From Neocallimastix lanati (nom. inval.) (lineage: Eukaryota > Neocallimastigomycota > Neocallimastigomycetes > Neocallimastigales > Neocallimastigaceae), in assembly GCA_016946835.1 (NCBI GenBank), contig JACVTC010000150.1:197501-261500 (forward strand): a stretch of 64,000 nucleotides of DNA, written 5' to 3'. The stretch's first letter is position 1. The number at the start of each line of letters is the position of its first letter. Of this stretch, positions 49,778 through 60,287 are shown one piece after another. Below the pieces are notes generated by a model. That model did no database searches. It was not told the origin of the DNA and saw nothing but the letters and a program-made list of their open reading frames with translations. The translations under genes were made by a program, and so were the position numbers.

Positions 49778-51334
49778 TTTTATTAATATTATAAATGTAT
49801 TTTATTTATATTGTTATAATTAAATTTTATATAATTGATTATAAAATTCAATTTAAATTTAATAGTTTTTATAAAAAAAAAAAAAAATAAATAAAATGTA
49901 ATTTAGTGGCAAGAACAACTTTTATGCCTTGAAAAAAGTATAAATAGTTGTAAATTTTGCTACCAATTTTTAAAAATCATCAAATAAAATCAAATAAATT
50001 TATAAATAAAAATAATAAATAAATAAATAAAATTTGTGTTTCTTTACTTTATTTTTATTTAATTCTATAAAACCTTAACACAGAGTTCTAATTTTACTAA
50101 CTGTTGATACAGAACATTTAAAATATTCCATATCGAATTATTAATTTAGTTGGTCGTTTCTCTAGGGAATTATGACACGATAATATATTCTAATAAATAT
50201 AAGAAAATAATTTATAATAATAATAATGTTTTATAATAATATTTTATTCTTTATTTATTTTTATAATTTTATTTTTACATACATAAATATTTATTATTAC
50301 ATTCTCTTAATTTTATATAATTGTTAAAATAATTATTTAATATTATATTTTTATTAAACATATCTCTTTAACTATTAATTTCCTAATAACTTTATTTAAA
50401 AATACAATTTCATTATTAAATATATTTAACTATTAATATTTAAAATATATTTCCTAAATAAAATATAATTATCAATATTTATAATATAATTCCTAAAATT
50501 ATATAATTTCTCAAAATAATATTTAAAATATAAAATAAAACTTATTAATAATAATGATGAATTAATTTATTATCATAATAATAGAATCATTAATAATATA
50601 ATTTATCTATTTTAATTATGATAAAAGAATTAACCATGCTTTTAAAAATAATTATTTGAATTAACTATATATAAATTATTTTAATTATTATAACCAGTAA
50701 TATTTATACAATATTTCTAACCTAAATTTCTTACCTAAATCTTATTTTTATAGTGGTATCGTATCACTGTGATAAATAATGAAATTTATAAATATAAATT
50801 TCATATTATATTAAAAAAAAATATATATATATATAATTAATATCACGGTACAAATTTTATAAAGTTTAATAATAAACAATTAATAAATTAATAAAAATAA
50901 AAATATATTAAATAATATTTTAATAATAAAAAAATAAAATAAACAATAAACAGAAATAATAATTTTTAAAATATTATTAATTGTAAATACTTATAACATG
51001 TAAACAAATTTTAAAATGTATAATTTACTAAATTAATATAAATAGTTCTTAATTTTATTTATTTTAATAATCAGGTTTTTATATAGTTTTTACTCATTTT
51101 AATCAAAAACTAAATATTAATAATAATATTAAATAATTAAAATAATAATTTAAATAATAAAATTAAAAGATGTATATAAAATAATTTATAAAATAAATAA
51201 AATATATATTAATAAAACATATTTTTAAAATCTTAATCACAAAAACAATTTTTTCTAAATTTAATTATTGATATTGGTTATGTCACTTTCTGAGCCTATT
51301 CAGAATTAAGATATAAACCATAAAATATCAACTG
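48757..51334. other. AT-rich region with LTR debris
   Basis: No gene. It contains a ~27-bp repeat TTTATAATAGTTTTATATTAA (48840-49060, about eight copies) and an A37 run (49738-49775). An LTR-like 3' part has GCCTTGAAAAAAGTATAAATAG (about 49925-49947) and the ending AAACCTTAACA at 50080. An LTR-like start TGATACAGAACATTTAAAAT lies at ~50103. The LTR calls are by resemblance only; no matching target duplication was found. Confidence 0.45.
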
Positions 51335-52178
51335 TGGTAAAGAACGAACATTTAATGAATTATTAATTAGAATTTCAACTTACTTTAGAATCCATTATAT
51401 TATTCTTTACTTAATATTACTTTACTATATTTTCTATACTAAAATATTTTCTAAATATATATTTTTTTTTTTTATATATTTTTATTAAAAGTTTCCAAAA
51501 TATTATCAATAATTCTATATTTTTATTATTAATATCAATATCTATAATTTAACCTTAAATTTTATTATTTTATTAAAGTGTTTATTATCAATATTAATAT
51601 TTTATTTTTATTTTCAAATATATTATTATATTATTATTATATTATATCAATATTAAAATTGTATTCTTTTTAGTATTTTATTTTATTTTTAAATTGATTA
51701 TTTAATATTTTTATTCCCCACAAATAAAATCAAATCTTAATTGATTAATAATAAATATTAAATATATTATAGTTTTTAAATTTATTTTATATAAAATATA
51801 AGAATATTATATTAATAGTCTTGATTAAAATAACTTTATTTTTCTGTAAAATCTTTTTAAATTTTGTTTGTTTCTTTTCGTATATATTAAATAATTTAGT
51901 TTTAGTATATGAAAAATAATATAAAATTATATAAACAAAATTTATTAAAATAAAAATATTTATGAATTAATTAATTTAAATTAATATAAAATTGAAGTAA
52001 TTAGTAATAGTAGATTATTTTTTTTTTTATGATAACAAAATGTAGAAAGGCTTTACATATTTATTTTTTTTTCAAAAAAGTATAAATAAGTGAAGTTTTT
52101 CAAGAATTAAAATGTAGACAGAAAAATATTAAAAATAAATAATTAAATAAAAATTCTAATAAAACCCGAACCATAACA
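51335..52178 (+). repeat. 5' LTR of element B
   Basis: TGGTAAAGAACGAAC start and CCATAACA end. TATA box TATAAATA at 52081-52088, about 25 bp after GGCTTTACA, the same promoter arrangement as element A. Confidence 0.92.
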
Positions 52179-52185
52179 TAATTTA

Positions 52186-52203
52186 TGGTGGAGATATCGG
52201 GGA
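52186..52203 (+). other. Primer-binding site of element B
   Basis: TGGTGGAGATATCGGGGA is identical to element A and lies 7 nt from the LTR end. Confidence 0.7.
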
Positions 52204-52260
52204 ATATTAGAAAATAAAATTTAATATTATTTATTAATTAAATTATTTAACAAAGCCTTG

Positions 52261-52414
52261 GATATAGATTTCCGGGCTAAGTTTAACCTACATAGTAATT
52301 GGGCTAGTAGGCTCTGGACTGCTGTATTTTATATTGAATACAGTAGCCGTGGTACCCGCGTGGCATGACGCCGTGAAGAGGCAAGCTGCACGTCAGACAG
52401 GGTATACTATCAGA
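52261..52414 (+). ncRNA. Conserved structured leader element, copy B
   Basis: Counterpart of 40056-40210. The stem CTGTATT (52322-52328) pairs with AATACAG (52337-52343) around the same TTATATTG loop. Two base pairs differ from copy A by changes on both sides (A-T to G-C, and T-A to A-T), which keeps pairing. Confidence 0.75.
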
Positions 52415-52484
52415 TTATCCATAAGTTTTGTTAAATAATAATAATTAATAATTTAATATTAATATTAATAATAATAAAAGTTAT

Positions 52485-52534
<50 letters not shown>

Positions 52535-52706
52535 TTGGAAAACTTTAGTTTTTGTAGTAACTTTATTTAATTATAGATTATAGATAAAAAATAATAATAA
52601 AAAAAAAATAATAAAAAGTTAACAAATTTACGAAGTTAATATTCGAGTAAGACAGTGTTAGCTTGCAGGATATTAATTTCATAAACTCTTATTTACAATT
52701 TTGCAA

Positions 52707-52882
52707 GGTTTTGTAGATTGTAAACGCGAGTATCTCAAGGAACAAATCCTTGACAATTAGGCAAATACGCCCTAGAACTATAAAACCTTCACGCTGAAGG
52801 CAACTACACACTTCAACAGGTGATAGTTTGTTCACTCGCGCAGAAAATAAGAGGTGGGTCAGGTTCGATCCCTGATAAAACC
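52707..52882 (+). ncRNA. 176-nt tRNA-like structure in the leader of element B
   Basis: A 7-bp acceptor-like helix forms from GGTTTTG (52707-52713) with TAAAACC (52876-52882, one G-U). Directly abutting its 3' strand is a canonical T-arm, TCAGG-TTCGATC-CCTGA (52859-52875), which is also a Pol III B box. After the 5' strand come TA, a GAT/ATC mini-stem and an anticodon-arm-like hairpin TCAAGG-AACAAAT-CCTTGA (7-nt loop, but no U33). Further helices are CCTTCA-CGC-TGAAGG, AACTA/TAGTT and a long-range CGCGAGT (52725-52731) with ACTCGCG (52834-52840). An A-box-like TTAGCTTGCAGG lies upstream at about 52648. It is not a standard tRNA; the topology is tmRNA-like or that of a heavily expanded tRNA. 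Function unknown. Confidence 0.6.
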
Positions 52883-53108
52883 CTGGTCATTCTTGCGAAG
52901 TGATGTTAAAATATATAGTTTTTTTTTTTATTTTTATTTTAGGCTTTTATAAATTTGTTCGCCTATTATTATTATTATTATTATTTTTTTTTCAATAAAA
53001 TAAAAATATATATATTTTTTTTTTCCTTTTATTAAAATAATAAATATTTCATTAATAAATTTTTTTTAATAAATAATAAATTAAATTTTTCTTTAGCGTA
53101 GAACAAAC

Positions 53109-53151
<43 letters not shown>

Positions 53152-53544
53152 TTTAATTAATGATAAATATTAAAATAATAAGCAAAAAAAAATTTTTTTT
53201 TTGTAGTACAAATTTTTAATTTTTTTTAATAAGAATAAATTTTATAAATAAATTTTTTTTTTATATTAATAATTCTAAATAATAAATTGTAATTTTTTTT
53301 TATGTTTATCAGTTTATTTTATTTTTTTTAATATATACATGTACAATATATATATATAGAATATATAAAATTAGATTATTATTATTATTTTTCAAATAAG
53401 TGTATTATTTTTATGATTTTATATAATTAAATTTTTTTTTTTCGAAATTTTTATAATTGAAATTTTTTTTTGTGTGTGTTAAATTTTCTATTATTCGTTA
53501 TATAATTAATTAAATTTTAATTAAAAAGAAAAATATAAATAAGC

Positions 53545-53830
53545 TGTCTTACAACTCTCTACGCGGGATAGTTGAACACCCACACATAATACTTTATTGT
53601 TTTGATCTTGTTGATACTGGGAAGGATACGTTATTATCTTCTTTATTACTAACAATAAGTTAGCCAAATTAAAAAGAATTTAATATTGCTACCTTCTTTT
53701 TATTAAGTTTCTTAATAATTAACAATCGACATTATCAACTTATCAATAAAGAGCTAAGGGGACTTATTGTAAGAAGGGTTAACAAGCTATATATTTGATG
53801 GTTCAACACTATATAGTTTGGCTTGTATTT
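53545..53830 (+). other. Further structured leader segment of element B
   Basis: Non-coding, with composition closer to the structured blocks than to AT spacer. Visible helices are CAACT...AGTTG (about 53560-53585) and CAAGCTATATA with TATATAGTTTGGCTTG (about 53788-53830). No match to element A. Confidence 0.4.
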
Positions 53831-54128
53831 TAACTTTTTATTTAATATTTTATTAAATGTTATAACCAAGAATTAATAGAATAATAAATATATACAAAAA
53901 AGAAATAAAAATAAAAATAAATATACATTATTATTATTATTTAAGTATTTATACAATTTGCTTTATGTTATATTAATTATTTTAATAAAGGAAATAAATA
54001 TACTAAATAAAATTAAATAAAGAAGTTATTACTACAAATAAATTTAAAAAAAAAAGATTAAGATATACATATTTTGTGTATTAATGCTTAAGAGAATATA
54101 ATAAACATTAAAATTCATAATAAAAAGC

Positions 54129-54303
54129 TTCAGATTTTCAAATTGCGTTTTTGAGTCTGAATTTATTTTTTTTTTTTAGTTTCAGATTTTCGAAGGGTGT
54201 TTTCGAGTCTGAATTAATTTATCAGATTTTCAGAGAGAGATTCTGAGTCTGAATTATTATTGGAATAAAGAATTGGATTGTCAGAGGGTTTTCTGAGTCC
54301 ATA
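54129..54303 (+). ncRNA. Array of four covarying RNA hairpins upstream of gag (element B)
   Basis: Four hairpins share one plan: outer stem, a 3-nt/1-nt internal loop (TTT or TTG opposite G), a 5-bp inner stem, and a 6-7 nt loop. Outer stems are TTCAGA/TCTGAA, TTCAGA/TCTGAA, TCAGA/TCTGA and TGGA/TCCA. Inner stems are TCAAA/TTTGA, TCGAA/TTCGA, TCAGA/TCTGA and TCAGA/TCTGA. Approximate positions are 54129-54161, 54181-54213, 54222-54252 and 54274-54301. Stem changes are compensated on both sides, which is strong evidence for RNA structure. It is probably a repeated protein-binding site. Confidence 0.85.
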
Positions 54304-54420
54304 ATTATATTAGTATAAAACAAAGATAAATTTATTTTTTTTTGTTATTAAATATATTTTTAAAGTAAACATATTTTTAAATTGGATATCATAGCATTAA
54401 TACCATTTTTAAATTTTCAA

Positions 54421-55314
54421 ATGGCTGAAAATAAAATCAATTTTAAAGAATTAAAAAAGGAATTAAAAGATATCGAGAAAATTTCAAAGGAAAATCTCGA
54501 TATCAAATCTTGGGAATCAGAAATCCGATTATGGATAAAACTTGAGGAAGTTACTGATCCCAAAAAGATTTTTACCGCCTGCTTACTCACGTCTACTGGA
54601 GAGCCTCGCGAAGTTATCCAGGATTTAATTGAAAGTTACAGTACCGATTCTGAATCAGAAAGTGAGGACGAAGAAGAAGAAGAATCTGATTCAGAAGAAA
54701 AGAAAAAAGATGAATATCCTTCCTTAAAGGAAATTGTAGAAGCAATAGAAACTTTTTATGGTCTTAAAGAAGACCAGAATATGTTACTTCGTGAGATCCG
54801 TGCTTTAAGAATTAAAAGAAATGAGCGAGTAAAAGACTTTAATACTCGTTTCCGATCCATATATTTGAAATTAGATAAGAAAAGAAAGAAGCGAGTCAGT
54901 GTTCTCGATTATATTGATGCTCTTAGGAACAATGAAGAAGCTTGGAAAAAGGTCTCCCTTAAGTATGACATTTCTTTAAATCGGGCGTTTGACATTGCCG
55001 AAAAAGTTGATAGAGTAATGAATTTGAGACCCTCAAAAGAGTACTCAACTGAAATTGTCAACCCAAGAATAAATATCAGGAATAATTATCAAAACAACAG
55101 AAAGGTAGTAAGAGAGAATTATGAAATTAGAAGCCCAAAAAGAAATAAAGATTACGAATTGGAGGACTTAACAAAAAAAATGAAAAATCTTACCATTAAA
55201 GCCTGTTTTTATTGTAGCGATCCAAGACATTTGCAGTATAATTGTCCTAAGTTAAATGCAATTATTCAAGAAAATAAGAAACGGTTATATAGTGGAAAAT
55301 CTTTAAACCACTAA
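54421..55314 (+). CDS. Gag of element B
   Basis: The first in-frame ATG (54421, MAENKINFKELKKELKDIEK) aligns with the start of the conserved capsid region of element A, so it is preferred over the open frame upstream. 297 residues. Capsid-like region with SWESEIRLWIKLEEV, an acidic Glu/Asp/Ser insert (~75-100), FYGLKEDQNMLLREIRAL and VSVLDYIDALRNN. An intact CCHC knuckle C-F-Y-C-SDPR-H-LQYN-C lies near residue 263. Stop TAA 55312-55314, just after the slippery site. Basic residues flank the knuckle, as in nucleocapsids. Confidence 0.93.
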   Translation: MAENKINFKELKKELKDIEKISKENLDIKSWESEIRLWIKLEEVTDPKKIFTACLLTSTGEPREVIQDLIESYSTDSESESEDEEEEESDSEEKKKDEYPSLKEIVEAIETFYGLKEDQNMLLREIRALRIKRNERVKDFNTRFRSIYLKLDKKRKKRVSVLDYIDALRNNEEAWKKVSLKYDISLNRAFDIAEKVDRVMNLRPSKEYSTEIVNPRINIRNNYQNNRKVVRENYEIRSPKRNKDYELEDLTKKMKNLTIKACFYCSDPRHLQYNCPKLNAIIQENKKRLYSGKSLNH

Positions 55315-55354
55315 AAGGGAGAGGAAGCACTCCCTATAAAAATAAAATAGCTTC
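55302..55354 (+). promoter_or_regulatory. -1 ribosomal frameshift signal (slippery TTTAAAC plus pseudoknot), element B
   Basis: T-TTA-AAC at 55302-55308 in the gag frame, then an 8-nt spacer that includes the gag TAA. Stem 1 is GGGAG (55317-55321)/CTCCC (55330-55334). Stem 2 is GAAGC (55324-55328)/GCTTC (55350-55354), with a 15-nt loop 3. A second possible partner, TGCTTCCT (55415-55422), is fully complementary to the whole 8-nt loop AGGAAGCA. The pol frame is open in -1 from here. Confidence 0.87.
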
Positions 55355-58300
55355 ATTACAATACAAATCCATTCCTAGTAGTACAAATGATTATAATAAG
55401 GAAGAAAAAGAAGATGCTTCCTATACTAATGAAACTCACAAAGAATCCGATAATGAGAATGATGTAGAATTTATAGTTAGTGCGACAAAAAGGAAGTTGA
55501 CGACTAACGATGAAACTAGTGAAAATAATGAAAAGAGACAACGTAAAACTCTCAAAGATAATCCTACCCCTATAACAACTCCTGCAATAAGAAAGATAAA
55601 AGAGAAGGAAATAGAAAATAGAATAATTGTTAAAAATAAAAATCAACTACATCCTTCGATAATGGCGCAGCCTAATATAAATATTGAGAAAGCCAAAGAA
55701 AAACAAATTTGGAATAAAGAAAGAGCTAACTTTGGAAATAACAAGGGAAAAAGGAAGGAAAGGGAGGATAATATTACTATAAGAGAAAAGCAAAGTCTGG
55801 ATTCTTCAAAACAAAGAAATAGCATCAGTACTACTAGTGATAAAATGCATCAACGATTAAATAAATTAATCGATAATGAAAACGATAAAATTATTAAAAC
55901 AAAACAAATCAATGAAATGGAAGTTATTGAAGTTCCTGAAAAACTTAATGACGAAGGTCATGAGAATATTACATTACAGAAGCTCATAGATTTTCAAGAG
56001 CCTAAAGAAAAAGCAACAATTAGTAGAACGCTTAGGAACATCAAGATGTGTAAGGATCAGGAAGAATATGATGTTTTACAAGATTTGAATGAAACCAAGT
56101 GTAATATTAGTTTCGGTCAGCTCCTCAATGTTTCTCCAAAAGTCAGAAGTCAAGTAAGTCAAGGATTAAAATTAGAAAAACCTGAAAAGAAAATAATAGG
56201 TGCATTAAACAATACTATTGCTGCTGCTACTTTGGTAAATAATATTGATCACTCTTATATTAGCAAAAGTAAGGAAACCTCAGAAGAAGATATTGCCATG
56301 GTTGATGTAACAGTAGATGAAATTCCTGGTAAAGCATTTATTGATTCTTGTAGTAACCTCAATGTTATCACAAAAAAATTTTATGAGAAATTACCTGGAA
56401 ATTATGAAGAAGTAGGTATTAGTCGTGGAAGGATACGTTTAGCGACTAAGAATGATGAGTATTCGGAAGGAATCATTGTACGAATACCTGTTAAGATTAA
56501 TGATTATAAAATGATAGTAGATTTTCGAATAATTGATGATGATGACCCATTTTATGATTTGTTGATTAATTTTCAAACTCAAGTAGAACACAATCTTTTT
56601 ATCCATCCTATAAGATATAGTTTATGTCAATTTAATTCTCAAGGACTAATCGACGTTATAGCTCCTATTAATAATAATTTCCAAGAAGAAGAAAAATTAG
56701 TATGTATAGTAAGGAAAATACTTGAAGATGAAGACACAACTAATGAATTAAAGAAACTTGAAGGTCTATCTCCGCAAGAGTATATCCATGATGAAAAATT
56801 TTTAGCAAGCCTTTGTAAAGATTATAAAGATGTAATAGTAAAATTACTTGAAGAAAACTTGGACATTATAGCGACATCTTCTGAAGAATTAACACCGTCA
56901 GACTTGGCCCCTCATAAAATTAACTTGAAAGCGAACGCAAAACCTATTAAACAAAGATGTTACAGAGTAACCAAATTTAAATCTGATATTATTAAAGAAG
57001 AACTAATTAAACTTATTAAGAAAAAGCTAGTTGTACCATCATATTCAGAATGGTCTTCACCTGTTGTTGTGGTCCCAAAGGCTAATGGAAAATGGAGATT
57101 GTGTGTGGACTACCGCAAGGTGAATGATCTAACCGAAAAAGACTCTTATGCCCTTCCTTATATTGACGAGATATTTGACAGTCTAGATGGTGCCAAAATC
57201 TTTACTACTATGGATCTATACTCAGGTTACCATCAAATCCTAATGGACGAAGAAAGTGTTGAAATAACCAGTTTTACAACCAAATTTGGCAACTACCAAT
57301 TCAAAGTTATGCCTTTTGGATTAACTGGAGCTCCGGCTACCTTCCAACGGGAAATGAATAGAATTTTATTTCCTTTAATTGGAAAATGTGTTTTCAACTT
57401 TATTGATGATATACTTATATATTCAAAAACTGTCGAAGAACATATCCAACACATAAAACAAGTATTAGCAATCTTCAAGGAACATAAATTAAAAATTAAT
57501 ATTGAAAAATGTCACTTTATGCAAACGGAAGTTGAAATTCTTGGTCACAAGATTTCTACTAAGGGTCTTAGTCCTCAAAATAGTAAAATCGAAGGAATTA
57601 AAGCCTGGAAAGAACCCACGAATATACATGAGTTAAGATCATTCTTAGGTGCTGTAGGATATTATAGGAACTTTATAAATGAATATGCTCAAACCTCAGC
57701 TCCTCTTTGTAAGCTATTAAGAAAAGGCGTAAAATATAAATGGAATAATGAACAAAAACAAAGTTTTACCAAATTAAAAGAAAAATTAATTAATGCTCCT
57801 ATTTTAAAATATCCTGATTTTTCCAAAGAATTCATTATTCGAACAGATGCATCATATGAAGGTATTGGTGGAGTTTTATTGCAGAAAGACGAATCGGAAA
57901 TAGAACACCCGATTCATTTCATTAGCCGTAGCTTAACCAAAGCAGAAAAGAATTATGGAATAACCGATTTGGAAGGAACGGCTTTATATTATTGTATTAC
58001 TAAATTAAAACCTTATATTATGGGAAGCCCCTTTAGAACCATAGTTTTTACAGATCACAAACCTCTACTAGGTTTATTTAATAATAAGGAACCGAATAAT
58101 GCACGACAAACAAGATGGTGTTTGACTGCAAGTATGCTAAAAGTGGATATTCGCTATGAGCAAGGTAAAAAGAATGTAGTAGCCGACGCTTTATCTAGAA
58201 TGAAGAACGATAAAGAACAAAAGGTATTAGCTATAAAAACGAATAAAGATGATGAAAATGATTCACTTTCTAAAGTAATTAAAGAATTTATTGAAGAAAA

Positions 58301-59420
58301 ATTTACAAAGATTGATGGTATAGATTATTTTATAGATGGAAATAATTATAGAAAACTTGTTACCGAAACAAATGAAAAACTAAAATTAATTCTCGAAGCA
58401 CATCATGTTGGCCATGAAGGTTATTATAAAACATATCAAAGACTTAGAAAAAGTTACTACTGGAATGATATGGTCAACGATATAAAACGGATAATTTCAA
58501 AATGCGAAAAATGTCAGTTAAATCGCCCTCAGCCATATCCAGAACCAACCGAAAACATTCCAACAGAAGTTGAAGGCCCTTTTACTCATCTTGGACTTGA
58601 TATTATTGGTCCCTTAATAAAAACTGGTAATAAAAACCAATATATCATTGTTGCGGTGGATTATTTCACAAAGTGGGTGGAGGCTGAACCTACTGAAAAT
58701 ATTACATCTAAGGACATCATTAAGTTTTTAATAAATGTTTTCGCTAGACATGGAGTTCCTCAAGTCATTACAACGGATAATGGCGTTCAATTCACATCGG
58801 ATATGACTAAAATATTCCTGGACTTATATGATGTTTACGTAAAATTTACCACTACCTATCACCCAGAAAGTAATGGATTGGTTGAAAATAGGAATAAAGA
58901 AATTGGTAAATTATTGAGATTACTTGGTAAAGAAAATAAAGACTGGGATGAGGTCTTACCTTCAGCCTTGTGGGCCCTTAGAACTACAAAGAATTCTGTA
59001 ACCAAACATTCTAGCTTCGAATTAGTTTATGGTCGTGAGGATCAACAGCCTTTCGACATTGCTGCTAGACCTACAAAAGGAGTGAATAAATCTTCAGATG
59101 AAATTCTTTTAGAAAAATTTATCTCACATTATAGATGGACCATGGAAGCAGCTGAAAATGTAAAGAACGCAAGTAAATATTGGGCCAATCGAAGGGAAGA
59201 AAAAAATAGCATGAAAAATTCCAAAAACATAAGAATCGGTGATCTAGTGCTTGTTCGAAATTTTAGTCGTTCTAAATTAGAACCCTATTTTGTTGGTCCT
59301 TTAAAAGTAATAAAAAAACAATTTAATACCGTAACACTTGCCGATCCAAATACTATGATTCAAATGAATCGTAATGTTCATTTGAAAAATATAGTAAAGT
59401 ATAACTCAGCAATAGATTAG
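55311..59420 (+). CDS. Pol of element B (protease, reverse transcriptase, RNase H, integrase)
   Basis: About 1,369 residues after the -1 shift, with no breaks, ending TAG at 59418-59420. Basic N-terminal part RKTLKDNPTPITTPA (~80). Protease AFIDSCSN (~341-348), with Cys in place of Gly. RT: FGNYQFKVMPFGLTGAPATF and NFIDDILIYS (~697). RNase H: RTDASYEGIGG (~843), FTDHKPL, VADALSRM (~960). Integrase: HHCC HHVGHEGYYKTYQ...CEKCQ (~1029-1070), D-D-E core (GLDIIGPL, TTDNGVQF, VENRNKEIG, ~1096-1193), C-terminal EPYFVGPLKVIKKQF. Very close to element A throughout, so they are one family. Confidence 0.96.
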   Translation, partial: LKGRGSTPYKNKIASLQYKSIPSSTNDYNKEEKEDASYTNETHKESDNENDVEFIVSATKRKLTTNDETSENNEKRQRKTLKDNPTPITTPAIRKIKEKEIENRIIVKNKNQLHPSIMAQPNINIEKAKEKQIWNKERANFGNNKGKRKEREDNITIREKQSLDSSKQRNSISTTSDKMHQRLNKLIDNENDKIIKTKQINEMEVIEVPEKLNDEGHENITLQKLIDFQEPKEKATISRTLRNIKMCKDQEEYDVLQDLNETKCNISFGQLLNVSPKVRSQVSQGLKLEKPEKKIIGALNNTIAAATLVNNIDHSYISKSKETSEEDIAMVDVTVDEIPGKAFIDSCSNLNVITKKFYEKLPGNYEEVGISRGRIRLATKNDEYSEGIIVRIPVKINDYKMIVDFRIIDDDDPFYDLLINFQTQVEHNLFIHPIRYSLCQFNSQGLIDVIAPINNNFQEEEKLVCIVRKILEDEDTTNELKKLEGLSPQEYIHDEKFLASLCKDYKDVIVKLLEENLDIIATSSEELTPSDLAPHKINLKANAKPIKQRCYRVTKFKSDIIKEELIKLIKKKLVVPSYSEWSSPVVVVPKANGKWRLCVDYRKVNDLTEKDSYALPYIDEIFDSLDGAKIFTTMDLYSGYHQILMDEESVEITSFTTKFGNYQFKVMPFGLTGAPATFQREMNRILFPLIGKCVFNFIDDILIYSKTVEEHIQHIKQVLAIFKEHKLKINIEKCHFMQTEVEILGHKISTKGLSPQNSKIEGIKAWKEPTNIHELRSFLGAVGYYRNFINEYAQTSAPLCKLLRKGVKYKWNNEQKQSFTKLKEKLINAPILKYPDFSKEFIIRTDASYEGIGGVLLQKDESEIEHPIHFISRSLTKAEKNYGITDLEGTALYYCITKLKPYIMGSPFRTIVFTDHKPLLGLFNNKEPNNARQTRWCLTASMLKVDIRYEQGKKNVVADALSRMKNDKEQKVLAIKTNKDDENDSLSKVIKEFIEEKFTKIDGIDYFIDGNNYRKLVTETNEKLKLILEAHHVGHEGYYKTYQRLRKSYYWNDMVNDIKRIISKCEKCQLNRPQPYPEPTENIPTEVEGPFTHLGLDIIGPLIKTGNKNQYIIVAVDYFTKWVEAEPTENITSKDIIKFLINVFARHGVPQVITTDNGVQFTSDMTKIFLDLYDVYVKFTTTYHPESNGLVENRNKEIGKLLRLLGKENKDWDEVLPSALWALRTTKNSVTKHSSFELVYGREDQQPFDIAARPTKGVNKSSDEILLEKFISHYRWTMEAAENVKNASKYWANRREEKNSMKNSKNIRIGDLVLVRNFSRSKLEPYFVGPLKVIKKQFNTVTLADPNTMIQMNRNVHLKNIVKYNSAID

Positions 59421-59443
59421 CTTGAGTCTTTGTGGGGGCATCT
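59421..59443 (+). other. Polypurine tract region of element B
   Basis: CTTGAGTCTTTGTGGGGGCA then TCT immediately precedes the 3' LTR. Same block as in element A. Confidence 0.75.
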
Positions 59444-60287
59444 TGGTAAAGAACGAACATTTAATGGATTATTAATTAGAATTTCAACTTACTTTAGAAT
59501 CCATTATATTATTCTTTACTTAATATTACTTTACTATATTTTCTATACTAAAATATTTTCTAAATATATATTTTTTTTTTTTTATATATTTTTATTAAAA
59601 GTTTCTAAAATATTATCAATAATTCTATATTTTTATTATTAATATCAATATCTATAATTTAACCTTAAATTTTATTATTTTATTAAAGTGTTTATTATCA
59701 ATATTAATATTTTATTTTTATTTTCAAATATATTATTATATTATTATTATATTATATCAATATTAAAATTGTATTCTTTTTAGTATTTTATTTTATTTTT
59801 AAATTGATTATTTAATATTTTTATTCCCCACAAATAAAATCAAATCTTAATTGATTAATAATAAATATTAAATATATTATAGTTTTTAAATTTATTTTAT
59901 ATAAAATATAAGAATATTATATTAATAGTCTTGATTAAAATAACTTTATTTTTCTGTAAAATCTTTTTAAATTTTGTTTGTTTCTTTTCGTATATATTAA
60001 ATAATTTAGTTTTAGTATATGAAAAATAATATAAAATTATATAAACAAAATTTATTAAAATAAAAATATTTATGAATTAATTAATTTAAATTAATATAAA
60101 ATTGAAGTAATTAGTAATAGTAGATTATTTTTTTTTTTATGATAACAAAATGTAGAAAGGCTTTACATATTTATTTTTTTTTCAAAAAAGTATAAATAAG
60201 TGAAGTTTTTCAAGAATTAAAATGTAGACAGAAAAATATTAAAAATAATAATTAAATAAAAATTCTAATAAAACCCGAACCATAACA
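59444..60287 (+). repeat. 3' LTR of element B
   Basis: Same length as the 5' copy. Visible differences are few (for example TTAATGGATT for TTAATGAATT, GTTTCTAAAA for GTTTCCAAAA, and one dropped A in AAAAATAATAATT). TATA box TATAAATA at 60191-60198. Followed by the duplication ACTG. Confidence 0.92.

Larger units (their letters stand above)
51335..60287 (+). mobile_element. Complete Ty3/Gypsy LTR retrotransposon B with long structured leader
   Basis: Two 844-bp LTRs with perfect TG...CA ends differ at only a few positions. Target duplication ACTG (51331-51334 and 60288-60291). gag and pol are both uninterrupted, so this copy looks potentially active. Its leader between PBS and gag is about 2.2 kb, against about 0.5 kb in element A. 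It carries the conserved leader element, a tRNA-like fold and a four-hairpin array. Confidence 0.94.

Noticed and set aside
52600-52900. RNase P, SRP or 5S RNA gene at the structured leader
   Set aside because: None of the conserved sequence blocks of those RNAs is visible; only the T-arm/B-box and helices are supported.
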